Positions 33,221-40,365 of a DNA stretch of 40,365 bases are shown here, in pieces. The notes beneath the pieces were generated by a model. It saw only the letters and a list, made by a program, of their open reading frames with translations. It did no database searches and was not told the DNA's origin. This DNA comes from SIG603 sp964370115. Its GTDB lineage: Bacteria; Bacillota; Clostridia; Oscillospirales; Acutalibacteraceae. The translations under genes were made by a program, and so were the position numbers. Numbering within the stretch: the first letter of the stretch is position 1; the number at the start of each line of letters is the position of its first letter. The DNA is taken from the NCBI GenBank assembly GCA_964370115.1, contig CAYJIA010000015.1, forward strand, positions 1 through 40,365. The letters are read 5' to 3'.

Positions 33221-33337
33221 GTTCTTCGGGGCGGGGTGTAATTCCCCACCGGCGGTATAGCCCGCGACCTGTGCAATAGCACAGCTGATTTGGTGAAACT
33301 CCAAAGCCGACGGTATAGTCCGGATGGTAGAAGAAAA
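33221..33337 (+). ncRNA. FMN riboswitch
   Basis: The canonical blocks are present: TTCTTCGGGGCGGGGTG, CCCCACCGGCGGTA, the variable arm CTGTGCAATAGCACAG, GCCGACGGTATAGTCCGGATGG, and the closing AGAAGA. The last pairs with TTCTTC at the 5' end (P1). It controls the riboflavin transporter gene downstream: FMN binding should favour the terminator at 33370. It is only 28 nt after tuf, without a clear promoter of its own. Confidence 0.97.
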
Positions 33338-33369
33338 TTTATGCATTGGTATTTACTAATTGTATATTT

Positions 33370-33402
33370 ATCGCTCCACATTTATTTGTGGAGCGATTTT
33401 TT
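33370..33402 (+). terminator. Expression-platform terminator of the FMN riboswitch
   Basis: ATCGCTCCACA and TGTGGAGCGAT pair over 11 bp around TTTATT and are followed by TTTTTTC. It lies 32 nt after the aptamer, in the position expected for transcriptional control, and may also end read-through from tuf. Confidence 0.9.
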
Positions 33403-33413
33403 CTTTTACACTC

Positions 33414-33688
33414 AGCCGAACTAATATAATCCGAACCCGTTTTCTGACAAATGGGTAGGTTTTCTATCTGCGTCAAAGCCTTTTGTAAGGCGACAGCATT
33501 ACCGCAAGGCTTTTCCTTGCTATAAAACCCACCCATTTGCCAGAAAATCCTTAGACCTAAAAACGTCCAAATTGTGCCTATAGCAAGGCAGACGATGAAG
33601 TAATACTGGCGTATTGCAAAGAGGATAACGCAGCTAGAGGTGCAATTTGGGCGTTTTTAGGCGTGGTTCGGTTTATATGAGCTCGGCT
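33414..33688. mobile_element. 275-bp palindromic MITE-like element between FMN riboswitch and ribU
   Basis: The ends are imperfect inverted repeats of 24 bp (33414-33437 and 33665-33688): AGCCGA-11 bp-CCGAACC and GGTTCGG-11 bp-TCGGCT, about 21 of 24 matching. Inside are two large hairpins. In the first, TTTTCTG-CAAATGGGT-GG (33440-33459) pairs with its complement at 33525-33547. In the second, CTAAAAACG-CCAAATTG (33557-33574) pairs with its complement at 33641-33660. Their loops share a core on opposite strands (CTGCGT...CAG.ATTAC...CCTTGCTATA). There is no ORF. It could be a non-autonomous transposable element or a large structured RNA in the ribU leader. Confidence 0.6.
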
Positions 33689-33714
33689 ATATAAATTATA
33701 AGAGGTGTAAAACT

Positions 33715-34308
33715 ATGATAACAAAAACAAAAAGATTAACAATAACAGCAATACTTGCAGCCGTTTCATCGGTACTAATGTTCTTTAGTATAAATGTACC
33801 GCTAATGCCGTCATTTATCAAACTTGACTTGTCAGAGCTTCCCGCAGTTATAGCCTCATTTATCCTAGGGCCTTTAAGTGGCGTTACTGTTGTTTTAGTA
33901 AAAAATGTAATAAACTTGTTTTTTACTACCACAGGCGGGGTAGGCGAACTATCAAACTTTTTACTTGGCTGTGCGCTGGTTGTTCCTTGTGGTTTAATAT
34001 TTAAAAAAGGCAAAAACTTTAAATTGGCAATTATAGGCTCTCTAGTCGGAGCGATTTCTATGGCGCTTTTAAGCGTCGTTACAAACTTTTTTATCGTCTA
34101 TCCAATATATTACAACTTCTTACCACTAGAGGCGATTTTGGGTATGTATAACCTTATAAACCCCTTTATAGGAGTTGAGCCGACAAATGAAAACTTACTA
34201 AGAGCATTACTGGTATTTAATTTACCATTTACATTTATAAAAGGCATGATAAGCGCAGTTATAACAATGCTTATATATAAACCTTTAGCGCCTGTTTTGA
34301 AGAGTTAA
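33715..34308 (+). CDS. ribU: Riboflavin ECF transporter substrate-binding (S) component
   Basis: A 197-residue membrane protein with about six segments. The N terminus (TKRLTITAILAAVSSVLMFFS) and the following FIKLDLSELPAVIASFILGPLSGV match RibU, including the usual LDLSELP loop. The conserved region GVGELSNFLLGC also fits. It binds riboflavin and works with a shared EcfAA'T module encoded elsewhere. The assignment is strengthened by the FMN riboswitch 380 bp upstream. AGAGGTG lies about eight bases before the ATG. A 275-bp palindromic element separates switch and gene, so its mRNA leader is nearly 500 nt. Confidence 0.95.
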   Translation: MITKTKRLTITAILAAVSSVLMFFSINVPLMPSFIKLDLSELPAVIASFILGPLSGVTVVLVKNVINLFFTTTGGVGELSNFLLGCALVVPCGLIFKKGKNFKLAIIGSLVGAISMALLSVVTNFFIVYPIYYNFLPLEAILGMYNLINPFIGVEPTNENLLRALLVFNLPFTFIKGMISAVITMLIYKPLAPVLKS

Positions 34309-34331
34309 GAGTGAAAATGTGAATTTACATC

Positions 34332-34406
34332 GTAGGGCAAGGGCGCTGCGATTGCCTTGGGTTTTGTGATAAATTTCGGGCGAACACATAGGTTCGCCCC
34401 TACACC
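34332..34406. repeat. Dispersed palindromic repeat, copy C (partial)
   Basis: GTAGGGCAAGGGC...GCCTTGGGTTTTG and GGGCGAACACATAGGTTCGCCC-CTAC match the first two hairpins of copies A and B with several substitutions; the third hairpin is absent. An AT-rich tag (TTATTAATTATTAACTATT) follows at about 34428-34446, as it does after copy A. The 378-bp gap 34309-34686 holds this repeat, then the metK promoter, SAM riboswitch and terminator. Confidence 0.75.
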
Positions 34407-34466
34407 TAAATTTAAGGTTTTCCACACTTATTAATTATTAACTATTACTTATCACTTAAAAAAGTC

Positions 34467-34494
34467 TTGACTTTTTTTAAAACTTGGGTATAAT
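34467..34494 (+). promoter_or_regulatory. Sigma-A promoter of the SAM riboswitch/metK unit
   Basis: TTGACT (34467-34472) and TATAAT (34489-34494) are 16 bp apart. Transcription would begin near 34501, just before the aptamer. Confidence 0.8.
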
Positions 34495-34518
34495 AAAATC
34501 ATAACAATCGAATATGAC

Positions 34519-34612
34519 CTTATCAAGAGTGGTGGAGGGACAGGCCCGTTGAAACCCGGCAACCTGATTTAATCAAGGTGCTAAATCCTGCGGTATTTAC
34601 CGAAAGATGAGG
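34519..34612 (+). ncRNA. SAM-I (S-box) riboswitch
   Basis: The S-box core is complete: CTTATCAAGAGTGGTGGAGGG, ACAGGCCC, GAAACCCGGCAACC, then AAGGTGCTAAATCCTGC and GAAAGATGAG. P1 pairs CCTTATC with GATGAGG (one wobble). It regulates metK, a standard S-box target: SAM should release the terminator arm and reduce expression. Confidence 0.97.
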
Positions 34613-34621
34613 ATGGATTTT

Positions 34622-34645
34622 AGTCCTCGTCAAAAGACGGGGACT
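34622..34645 (+). terminator. Expression-platform terminator of the SAM riboswitch
   Basis: AGTCCTCGTC and GACGGGGACT pair (one G-U) around AAAA. The following ATTTATATTG is only moderately U-rich. The 3' strand of P1 (GATGAGGA, about 34606-34613) is complementary to TCCTCGTC in the 5' arm, forming the expected antiterminator. Confidence 0.8.
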
Positions 34646-34686
34646 ATTTATATTGTAAAAACTTATTTTAAACGGAGGAAAAATAT

Positions 34687-35871
34687 ATGAACAATTTTTT
34701 ATTCACATCTGAATCAGTTACAGAGGGACATCCCGATAAAATCTGTGACCAAATTTCAGACGCAGTTTTAGATGCAATTTTAAAACAAGATCCTGAGGCT
34801 CACGTTGCTTGTGAGGTAACAACTACTACAGGCGTAGTTCACGTAATGGGCGAGATTTCTACATCTTGCTATGTGGACATAAGCTCAATAGTGCGTGAAG
34901 TTGTAAACGATATTGGATACGATAACCACGACTTTGGTTTTGATGGCAATGTGTGTGCAGTTATGACTTCAATCGATATGCAGTCACCCGATATTGCAAT
35001 GGGCGTTAACAAATCTTATGAAGTGCAAACAAACAATGCAAATGACGAAAATGATTTCATAGGTGCTGGCGACCAAGGCATGATGTTCGGCTATGCTTGT
35101 GACGAAACTCCTGAGTATATGCCTATGGCTATTTCTATGGCGCATAAACTTTCAAAGCAGCTTACAAAAGTTAGAAAAGACAAGGTGTTAAACTACCTAA
35201 GACCTGATGGTAAAACTCAAGTTACAGTAGAGTACGACGGTGACAAAGTTAAAAGAATTGACGCAGTTGTTGTGTCTACTCAACACGGAGAAGACGTTAC
35301 AATAGAGCAAATTAGAAAAGACATTAAAGAGTATGTAATAGATGCAATAGTTCCAAAAGAGCTTATGGACGAAAATACAAAAATCTATGTAAATCCTACA
35401 GGTAGATTTGTAATTGGCGGTCCTGTTGGCGATAGCGGACTTACAGGCAGAAAAATTATTGTAGATACTTATGGTGGATATGGAAGACATGGCGGCGGTG
35501 CATTCTCAGGAAAAGACCCCACAAAAGTTGATCGTTCTGCGGCATACGCGGCTAGACATGTTGCTAAAAACATAGTCGCTGCTGGACTTTCGAAAAAATG
35601 CGAAGTTCAACTTGCATATGCAATAGGTGTTGCACATCCTGTGTCTATCATGATAGATACTTTTGGAACAAGCCAGTACTCAAACGAGGTTCTGACAAAG
35701 GCAGTAGAGAAAGTGTTTGACTTACGCCCTGCGGCAATTATCAAAAACTTAGGACTGAAAAATCCAATATACAGACCTCTAGCGGCTTACGGACACATGG
35801 GTCGTGAAGAGCTAGGTGTTGCTTGGGAGAAAACAGACAGAGTTGACGCTCTAAAAGAGGCTGTAAAATAA
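34687..35871 (+). CDS. metK: S-adenosylmethionine synthetase
   Basis: A 394-residue enzyme that makes SAM from methionine and ATP. Landmarks are the N-terminal TEGHPDKICDQISDAVLDA, the GAGDQG motif (about residue 119) and the glycine-rich P-loop region GGGAFSGKDPTKVDRSAAY; all are complete. The length is typical for bacteria. Control is by the SAM-I riboswitch and its terminator, giving end-product feedback. Its ribosome binding site is CGGAGG. There is no clear terminator before the small gene at 35942, so read-through is possible. Confidence 0.98.
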   Translation: MNNFLFTSESVTEGHPDKICDQISDAVLDAILKQDPEAHVACEVTTTTGVVHVMGEISTSCYVDISSIVREVVNDIGYDNHDFGFDGNVCAVMTSIDMQSPDIAMGVNKSYEVQTNNANDENDFIGAGDQGMMFGYACDETPEYMPMAISMAHKLSKQLTKVRKDKVLNYLRPDGKTQVTVEYDGDKVKRIDAVVVSTQHGEDVTIEQIRKDIKEYVIDAIVPKELMDENTKIYVNPTGRFVIGGPVGDSGLTGRKIIVDTYGGYGRHGGGAFSGKDPTKVDRSAAYAARHVAKNIVAAGLSKKCEVQLAYAIGVAHPVSIMIDTFGTSQYSNEVLTKAVEKVFDLRPAAIIKNLGLKNPIYRPLAAYGHMGREELGVAWEKTDRVDALKEAVK

Positions 35872-35941
35872 CAAAAAATTGATACCTGCATATTATAGAC
35901 TAAGGACTAAAGTCTAATGGTGAAAGGCTGTGGGTGTTAAT

Positions 35942-36244
35942 ATGGATACGATATTTTTTGTAGTATTGTCGGTTTTTTCTGCAATAGGCGTCGTGGAACT
36001 TTTTAGAAAAGTGATTTTTTGGGCGCAAAGTGATGTCAAAGACCCCGTGTATATCACGGTGATGCTTGATAATCCAGAAACAGCCGAAAATACATTAAGA
36101 GCAGTAATATCAAGGATAAGGTGGATGGAGATTTCTCAGACTATCCACCTTATTTTAATTCGTGATGAAGAAAATAAGGAAGTAAAAGAGATAATTGATA
36201 AAATAATTTTGAAATATCCTCAAATAAAGCTTTTATCAAAGTGA
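35942..36244 (+). CDS. Small membrane-anchored protein, function unknown
   Basis: A 100-residue protein I do not recognise by name. One hydrophobic N-terminal segment (residues 3-21, IFFVVLSVFSAIGVVEL) anchors a cytoplasmic alpha/beta-like part: VYITVMLDNPETAENTLRAV and IHLILIRDEENKEVKEIIDKI. The second part reads like a strand-helix-strand fold, possibly nucleotide-binding or protein-interacting, but no motif proves it. I chose the ATG at 35942; a GTG at 35930 would add four residues, and the upstream Shine-Dalgarno sequence is weak for both. It lies 47 bp before recD2 on the same strand, so it may be co-transcribed with it. Confidence 0.65.
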   Translation: MDTIFFVVLSVFSAIGVVELFRKVIFWAQSDVKDPVYITVMLDNPETAENTLRAVISRIRWMEISQTIHLILIRDEENKEVKEIIDKIILKYPQIKLLSK

Positions 36245-36291
36245 AAAATATATTATAATAATAAGACTAAGGATAAAAAAGGAGGGGCAAA

Positions 36292-38493
36292 ATGGCTGAA
36301 GTATACGAACTTGACGGCACGGTAGAGCGCATAGTATATCAAAATGAAAATAACCAGTACACCGTGTTTGAGATAAACGACGGCCAAGAGCTTTACACAG
36401 TGGTGGGCACCTTTCCGTATCTTAGCATGGGCGAAGAAATAAAAGTTGTGGGCGAGTGGACCAATCACAGCACTTTCGGAACACAGTTTAAGGCGAGTAC
36501 ATTTGAAAGAGTGAGGCCAAAGACTATATCCGCAGTCTTAAAATACCTGTCTGGTGGAGTTATAAAGGGCATAGGCCCTGCTATGGCTACAAAGATAGTA
36601 GACACCTTTGGTGAAGACACCATAAAGGTAATAGAAAGTGAGCCCGAGAGGCTTGCACAAATTAAAGGAATTTCAAAAAACAAGGCGTTGCAAATTTCAG
36701 AAGAATTTAATAAACTCTATAGCATCAGAGAGCTCATGCAGTACCTTGGTGCATACGGGATAAAGCCCGAAGAGGCTGTAAGAGTATGGAAAATTTACGG
36801 CTCTAACGCGATAGAGATGATAAAAGAAAATCCATACATACTGTGTCAGGAATATGTTGGAATTGATTTTTCGATTGCCGATGACATAGCCTATTCACTT
36901 GAAAAACCGAGTGATGATAAGGGCAGAGTTATGGCGGGGATAATATACATATTAAAACATAATGCAAATAACGGACACAGCTGTTTGCCCATGGAGAAAT
37001 TAATTCAAACCTCTTGTAAAATGCTTGAGTCAAAGACCGAGTTCATAAGAGACATGATAAGCCTAATGTGCGAAAGCGGAGACTTATTCTGTCTGCTTCT
37101 TGAGGACTGTCAGCTAATATTTTTACCCAGATTTTATAACTGTGAAACCTATATAGCCGACAGAATTAATATGATGCTAAGATATCCACCAAGAGCAATA
37201 GTTGGAATAGAGTACGAGATAGATCAAATACAAAAAATAAGCGGTGTTGAGTATGAAGAAAAGCAAAAGGATGCAATAAGGGCAGCACTTGACAAAGGAC
37301 TTTTGATACTTACAGGTGGCCCCGGAACAGGAAAAACCACGACGCTTAATGCGATAATTAAAATACTTAAAATGAGTGGCGAGAGAGTTTTTTTAGGAGC
37401 GCCTACTGGAAGAGCTGCAAAAAGAATGAGCGAAGTGACAGGCGAAGAGGCAAAAACAATACACAGGATGTTGCAGGTCGACTGGGATGAAAACGACAAT
37501 CCCATATTTATTAAGAACGAGGGAAATCCCCTTGAATGTGATGCGGTGATTTTAGACGAGTTATCAATGGTCGACAGCTATGTAATGGATGGCGTACTAA
37601 GGGCTTTGCCTTTAGGATGCAGGCTTATACTAGTAGGGGACTCAGACCAGCTTCCAAGTGTGGGTGCGGGAAATATTTTGGGCGATTTAATAGCCTCTAA
37701 AAAAATACCGACAATAGCGCTCACAGAAATTTTTAGGCAATCGGGACAGAGTCTGATAGTAACAAATGCGCATAAGATAGTAAAAGGCGAACTGCCGATA
37801 CTAAATAAAACAGATAGCGACTTTTTTTATCTTCAGTCAAACGAAGACGAAAAAATTATAAATACAATTTTAGACCTTTACGACACGAGGCTTCCAAAGT
37901 CTTATGGCTACACACCCATAGAGGACATACAAATTTTATGTCCTGGTAGAAAAGGTGTGGTAGGCACAGAAAATCTTAACAAGATAATAAGGGAGAGAGT
38001 AAATCCCGAAGACCCTCAAAAAAAACAGGTTAATATAAGTGGTGTTATATTTCGAGAGGGCGACAAGGTTATGCAGGTTAAAAACGACTATAACCTAGTT
38101 TGGTATAAAGAGGACGGAAGCTCGGGCGAAGGCGTCTTTAATGGTGACATGGGCGTCATTACAGAAGTGGACAAGCCCTCGGGCATAATAAGGGTGAAAA
38201 TAGACGACAAAGAGGCAGTATATGAATTTGAAAAAGCCTTTTTCGATTTAGAACTATCCTATGCCGTCACTATACACAAAAGCCAAGGAAACGAGTTCAA
38301 CGCGGTAATCATACCGACCTATAAAGGAACACCTAAGCTAAAGTATAGGAATTTACTTTACACGGGAATAACAAGGGCAAAGAAAATTTTGATACTTATA
38401 GGTCAAAGAGAAAGTATAAATCAAATGGTAAACAATGACAAAAAAACGCTCAGATATACAGGGCTTGTGAAATTTTTAGAAAATTATGAATGA
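36292..38493 (+). CDS. recD2: RecD2-type ATP-dependent DNA helicase (SF1B)
   Basis: A 733-residue 5'-3' helicase of the RecD2/YrrC family, found in bacteria with or without RecBC. The N-terminal region has the OB-like segment (VERIVYQNENNQYTVFEI) and helix-hairpin-helix motifs (IKGIGPAMATKIV) that distinguish RecD2 from RecD. Helicase motifs are intact: Walker A GGPGTGKTT (from about residue 342), Walker B with DELSMVD (about residue 422), GDSDQLPSVGAG, TEIFRQSG, TIHKSQGNEF and the last motif YTGITRAKK. The start ATG is preceded by AAAAAAGGAGG. The stop overlaps the comFC ATG by eight bases. Roles in mismatch repair and replication restart are known for B. subtilis YrrC relatives. Confidence 0.94.
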   Translation: MAEVYELDGTVERIVYQNENNQYTVFEINDGQELYTVVGTFPYLSMGEEIKVVGEWTNHSTFGTQFKASTFERVRPKTISAVLKYLSGGVIKGIGPAMATKIVDTFGEDTIKVIESEPERLAQIKGISKNKALQISEEFNKLYSIRELMQYLGAYGIKPEEAVRVWKIYGSNAIEMIKENPYILCQEYVGIDFSIADDIAYSLEKPSDDKGRVMAGIIYILKHNANNGHSCLPMEKLIQTSCKMLESKTEFIRDMISLMCESGDLFCLLLEDCQLIFLPRFYNCETYIADRINMMLRYPPRAIVGIEYEIDQIQKISGVEYEEKQKDAIRAALDKGLLILTGGPGTGKTTTLNAIIKILKMSGERVFLGAPTGRAAKRMSEVTGEEAKTIHRMLQVDWDENDNPIFIKNEGNPLECDAVILDELSMVDSYVMDGVLRALPLGCRLILVGDSDQLPSVGAGNILGDLIASKKIPTIALTEIFRQSGQSLIVTNAHKIVKGELPILNKTDSDFFYLQSNEDEKIINTILDLYDTRLPKSYGYTPIEDIQILCPGRKGVVGTENLNKIIRERVNPEDPQKKQVNISGVIFREGDKVMQVKNDYNLVWYKEDGSSGEGVFNGDMGVITEVDKPSGIIRVKIDDKEAVYEFEKAFFDLELSYAVTIHKSQGNEFNAVIIPTYKGTPKLKYRNLLYTGITRAKKILILIGQRESINQMVNNDKKTLRYTGLVKFLENYE

Positions 38494-39136
38494 TAAATTG
38501 TTAAGTTTAAAACAAATATTCTTTCCCCCTAAATGCCCGACTTGTGGCGAAATCTTGCCTACTGGACAGTTTTGCTGTAAAGCTTGTGCCAAAAAGTTTC
38601 ATGAAGACATTGTAAAGATATATAACTTGCCAATAGGTAAAAAGTCAAGGATATTCACGGTCTTTTCGGCTGAGTATTATGAAAACTATTATAAAAAATA
38701 TATAGAGCGCTTTAAGTTTTACGGCAAAACTTCATATGCGACACAGCTTGCAAAACTTATGTATAAAAACTGCAAAGAACATTTAGAGGGTTTTGATGCA
38801 ATTACCTATGTCCCTATGACTAAAAAGGCTATGGCAAAAAGGGGTTATAATCAGGCAGAGCTTTTGGCAAAGGATTTAGCACATATGCTAGACCTACCGC
38901 TTGTGAAAGTCCTTGATAAAATACGCGACACCTATGCACAGCACACTTTAGGTGCAAATGAAAGGCATAAGAATATAAAAAATGCATATAAGGTAAGTAT
39001 CGACATAAGCGGACAAAAAATCCTTATTGTTGATGATATTATTACAACAGGCGCAACACTTTGTGAATGTGCGAAGACTATGTACAAGTCGGGAGCGACA
39101 CTTGTAGTTGGAGTGACCTCGGCTAACACACATTAA
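38486..39136 (+). CDS. comFC: ComF family protein (ComFC-like phosphoribosyltransferase fold)
   Basis: A 216-residue cytoplasmic protein. The N-terminal zinc finger has CPTCGEILPTGQFCCKAC (C-x2-C...C-x2-C). The C-terminal phosphoribosyltransferase domain carries the PRPP loop ILIVDDIITTGAT (from about residue 178) and the conserved YNQAELLAKDLA. In Bacillus and Helicobacter, ComFC acts in DNA uptake for transformation. No comFA or comG genes are nearby, so natural competence is not shown. The ATG overlaps the recD2 stop by eight bases, which suggests coupling, and the MreB-like gene follows after 20 bp. Confidence 0.92.
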   Translation: MNDKLLSLKQIFFPPKCPTCGEILPTGQFCCKACAKKFHEDIVKIYNLPIGKKSRIFTVFSAEYYENYYKKYIERFKFYGKTSYATQLAKLMYKNCKEHLEGFDAITYVPMTKKAMAKRGYNQAELLAKDLAHMLDLPLVKVLDKIRDTYAQHTLGANERHKNIKNAYKVSIDISGQKILIVDDIITTGATLCECAKTMYKSGATLVVGVTSANTH

Positions 39137-39156
39137 ATAGATTGGAGAAAATTAAT

Positions 39157-40170
39157 ATGGCATCTAGCATAGCGATGGATTTAGGAACCGCAAATATAAA
39201 AGTATTTATGGACGGCAAGGGGATAATAATTGCAGAGCCATCTGACATGGCGATAAATAAAGCCACGGGCGAAGTGCTTGCAATTGGCAAAGATGCCATG
39301 CAAATGAGAGGCAGAACCGTGGGAGACGTAGTTGTAGAAAGTCCTTTTGTAGGCGGCGTAATAGCAAGCTATACGGCGTCGGAATTTGCTGTTTCAAGTT
39401 ACATAAAAAAAATAGGCTCGGGCAAAGTTTTTTTACCAAATGTGGTGGTAGCCGTGCCTTTTGATATAACAGAGGTCGAAAAACGTGCCATAGGAGATGT
39501 TATAGAAAAAGCAGGTATTAGAAAAGTTGATTTTATACCACAGGGCGTTGTAGGTGCACTTGGAATTGGAATAGATGTGCGCTCACCCGTTGCAACTATG
39601 ATGGTGAACATAGGAAAATCTTCGTCTTTAGTCGCAGTAATGGCAGGGAATGCCGTACTGTTTAACAAAAGAATAGAGGTAGGCGGCAAGGATTTTGATG
39701 AAGCTATGATAAGATATGTGAGAAAAAAATTCGAGCTTGAAATAGGAGAACCGAGTGCAGAGAACCTAAAACTTCAAATAGGTTGTGCTTTTCCTAAACA
39801 TCAAATTGAAAGAGAATACGTAAAAGGCAGGGGAATTTATACAGGGCTGCCAAGCCAAGCTTTAGTGACATCAGATGACACAGTTGAGGCGTATGTAGGA
39901 ACTATGCTTGAATTTATAAGCGAAATAACGGCAGTGCTAGAGGTTTTGCCACCAGAGGCTCTGTCTGACATAGCAAGAGACGGAATACATCTAATAGGGG
40001 GTGGCGCAAACCTTTATGGCATGGATATGTTTATAGAAAAGAAAATGAATTTAAAAGTTAATTTATACGAAGAGCCGGAAAATGCGGTAATAAGAGGCGC
40101 AGGAGAGGCGCTAGACCTAATTGAAAACTCGCAAAGAAGCCTAAGGGCAGGAATTTTGGCGGTGAAATAG
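39157..40170 (+). CDS. MreB/Mbl-like actin-fold protein with atypical nucleotide site
   Basis: A 337-residue cytoplasmic protein of MreB length, clearly in the family: phosphate-1 motif DLGTANIKVF (from residue 8), FLPNVVVAVPFDITEVEKRA, and the adenosine motif HLIGGGANLYGMDMF. Two catalytic regions differ. Where MreB has IEEP, this protein has IPQG (about residues 127-130). Where MreB has the phosphate-2 motif DIGGGT, it has NIGKSS (residues 151-156). Loss of these Glu and Asp residues predicts weak or no ATP hydrolysis. The start is the ATG at 39157 after TTGGAG, not the TTG at 39142 in that site. Downstream mreC/mreD are not in the window. It is last in the recD2-comFC unit, and cell-shape or polar localisation roles are possible. 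Confidence 0.85.
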   Translation: MASSIAMDLGTANIKVFMDGKGIIIAEPSDMAINKATGEVLAIGKDAMQMRGRTVGDVVVESPFVGGVIASYTASEFAVSSYIKKIGSGKVFLPNVVVAVPFDITEVEKRAIGDVIEKAGIRKVDFIPQGVVGALGIGIDVRSPVATMMVNIGKSSSLVAVMAGNAVLFNKRIEVGGKDFDEAMIRYVRKKFELEIGEPSAENLKLQIGCAFPKHQIEREYVKGRGIYTGLPSQALVTSDDTVEAYVGTMLEFISEITAVLEVLPPEALSDIARDGIHLIGGGANLYGMDMFIEKKMNLKVNLYEEPENAVIRGAGEALDLIENSQRSLRAGILAVK

Positions 40171-40210
40171 TAGATAATTAATAATTAATAGTTAATAATT
40201 AATAATTGAT

Positions 40211-40234
40211 GCGAAAATCCTGCGGATTTTTCGA
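40211..40234 (+). terminator. Hairpin after the MreB-like gene
   Basis: CGAAAATCC and GGATTTTTCG pair around TGC with one extra T. It lies about 40 bp after the stop, beyond an AT-rich tag (TTAATAATTAATAGTTAATA, 40178-40197) like those following repeat copies A and C. It is a probable weak terminator. Positions 40235-40332 also hold GTCGAG-AGC-CTCGAC and no gene. Confidence 0.5.
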
Positions 40235-40332
40235 TTAAAAGCTTTACTGGGTTTTTCTCGAAAAATTGCGGGTCGAGAGCCTCGACACGCAAGTCGTTTT
40301 CCGCAGAAAGCGAAATCCAATACATTAAAAAA

Positions 40333-40363
40333 CGAGGCGTGAATTTTTTCACGCCTCGCTTTT
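40333..40363. terminator. Strong terminator at the window end
   Basis: CGAGGCGTGAA and TTCACGCCTCG form an 11-bp stem around TTTT and are followed by CTTTTTA, with AAAAAA upstream. It works in both directions and probably separates this unit from a convergent or later gene outside the window. Confidence 0.85.
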
Positions 40364-40365
40364 TA

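Noticed and set aside
35900..35920. Terminator after metK (AGACT...AGTCT)
   Set aside because: The stem is about five base pairs with a long loop and no U tract.

Overview
The window looks like a low-GC Clostridia (Bacillota) chromosome. The support is an AT-rich base composition, strong GGAGG ribosome binding sites, sigma-A promoters of the TTGACA/17 bp/TATAAT type, an rpoB with a long acidic tail, a str-type cluster (rpoB-rpoC-rpsL-rpsG-fusA-tuf), and FMN and SAM-I riboswitches placed as in Firmicutes. I cannot assign a genus. No phage, transposase, rRNA, tRNA or CRISPR array is visible.

Layout. 1-1.9 kb: terminator debris of an upstream gene, a small unrecognised membrane protein and an MFS transporter. 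1.9-4.55 kb (minus strand): a three-gene SsuABC/ThiXYZ-like ABC importer behind a 190-nt leader that ends in an intrinsic terminator and looks like a riboswitch I cannot name. 4.56-5.54 kb: two divergent small XRE regulators flanked by near-identical dispersed repeats. 5.66-7.0 kb: an SPFH-domain protein with three zinc ribbons. 7.1-12.8 kb: a six-gene operon with two glycerophosphodiester phosphodiesterases around a complete ABC importer, preceded by a Pho-box-like direct repeat. 13.1-19.3 kb: a complete oligopeptide/dipeptide ABC importer. 19.4-20.8 kb: a MATE exporter. 20.9-33.2 kb: RNA polymerase beta and beta', S12, S7, EF-G and EF-Tu. 33.2-34.3 kb: an FMN riboswitch, a 275-bp palindromic MITE-like element and ribU. 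34.3-35.9 kb: a SAM-I riboswitch and metK. 35.9-40.2 kb: a small membrane-anchored protein, recD2, comFC and an MreB-like protein with a substituted nucleotide-binding site.

How the genes work together. Much of the window is import plus core transcription and translation. The GDPD operon is built to import intact phosphodiesters and cleave them in the cytoplasm, because neither enzyme has a signal peptide. The riboflavin and methionine/SAM parts are each switched by their own end product. Both importer operons with abundant binding proteins carry stem-loops just after the binding-protein gene, consistent with keeping that part of the mRNA stable.

Most likely to repay a second look: the orphan leader RNA at 4353-4510, the palindromic element between the FMN riboswitch and ribU at 33414-33688, and the MreB-like protein lacking expected catalytic residues. 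These are inferences from reading the sequence by eye. No folding program or database search was run, and I do not see a clearly new defence or mobile system.
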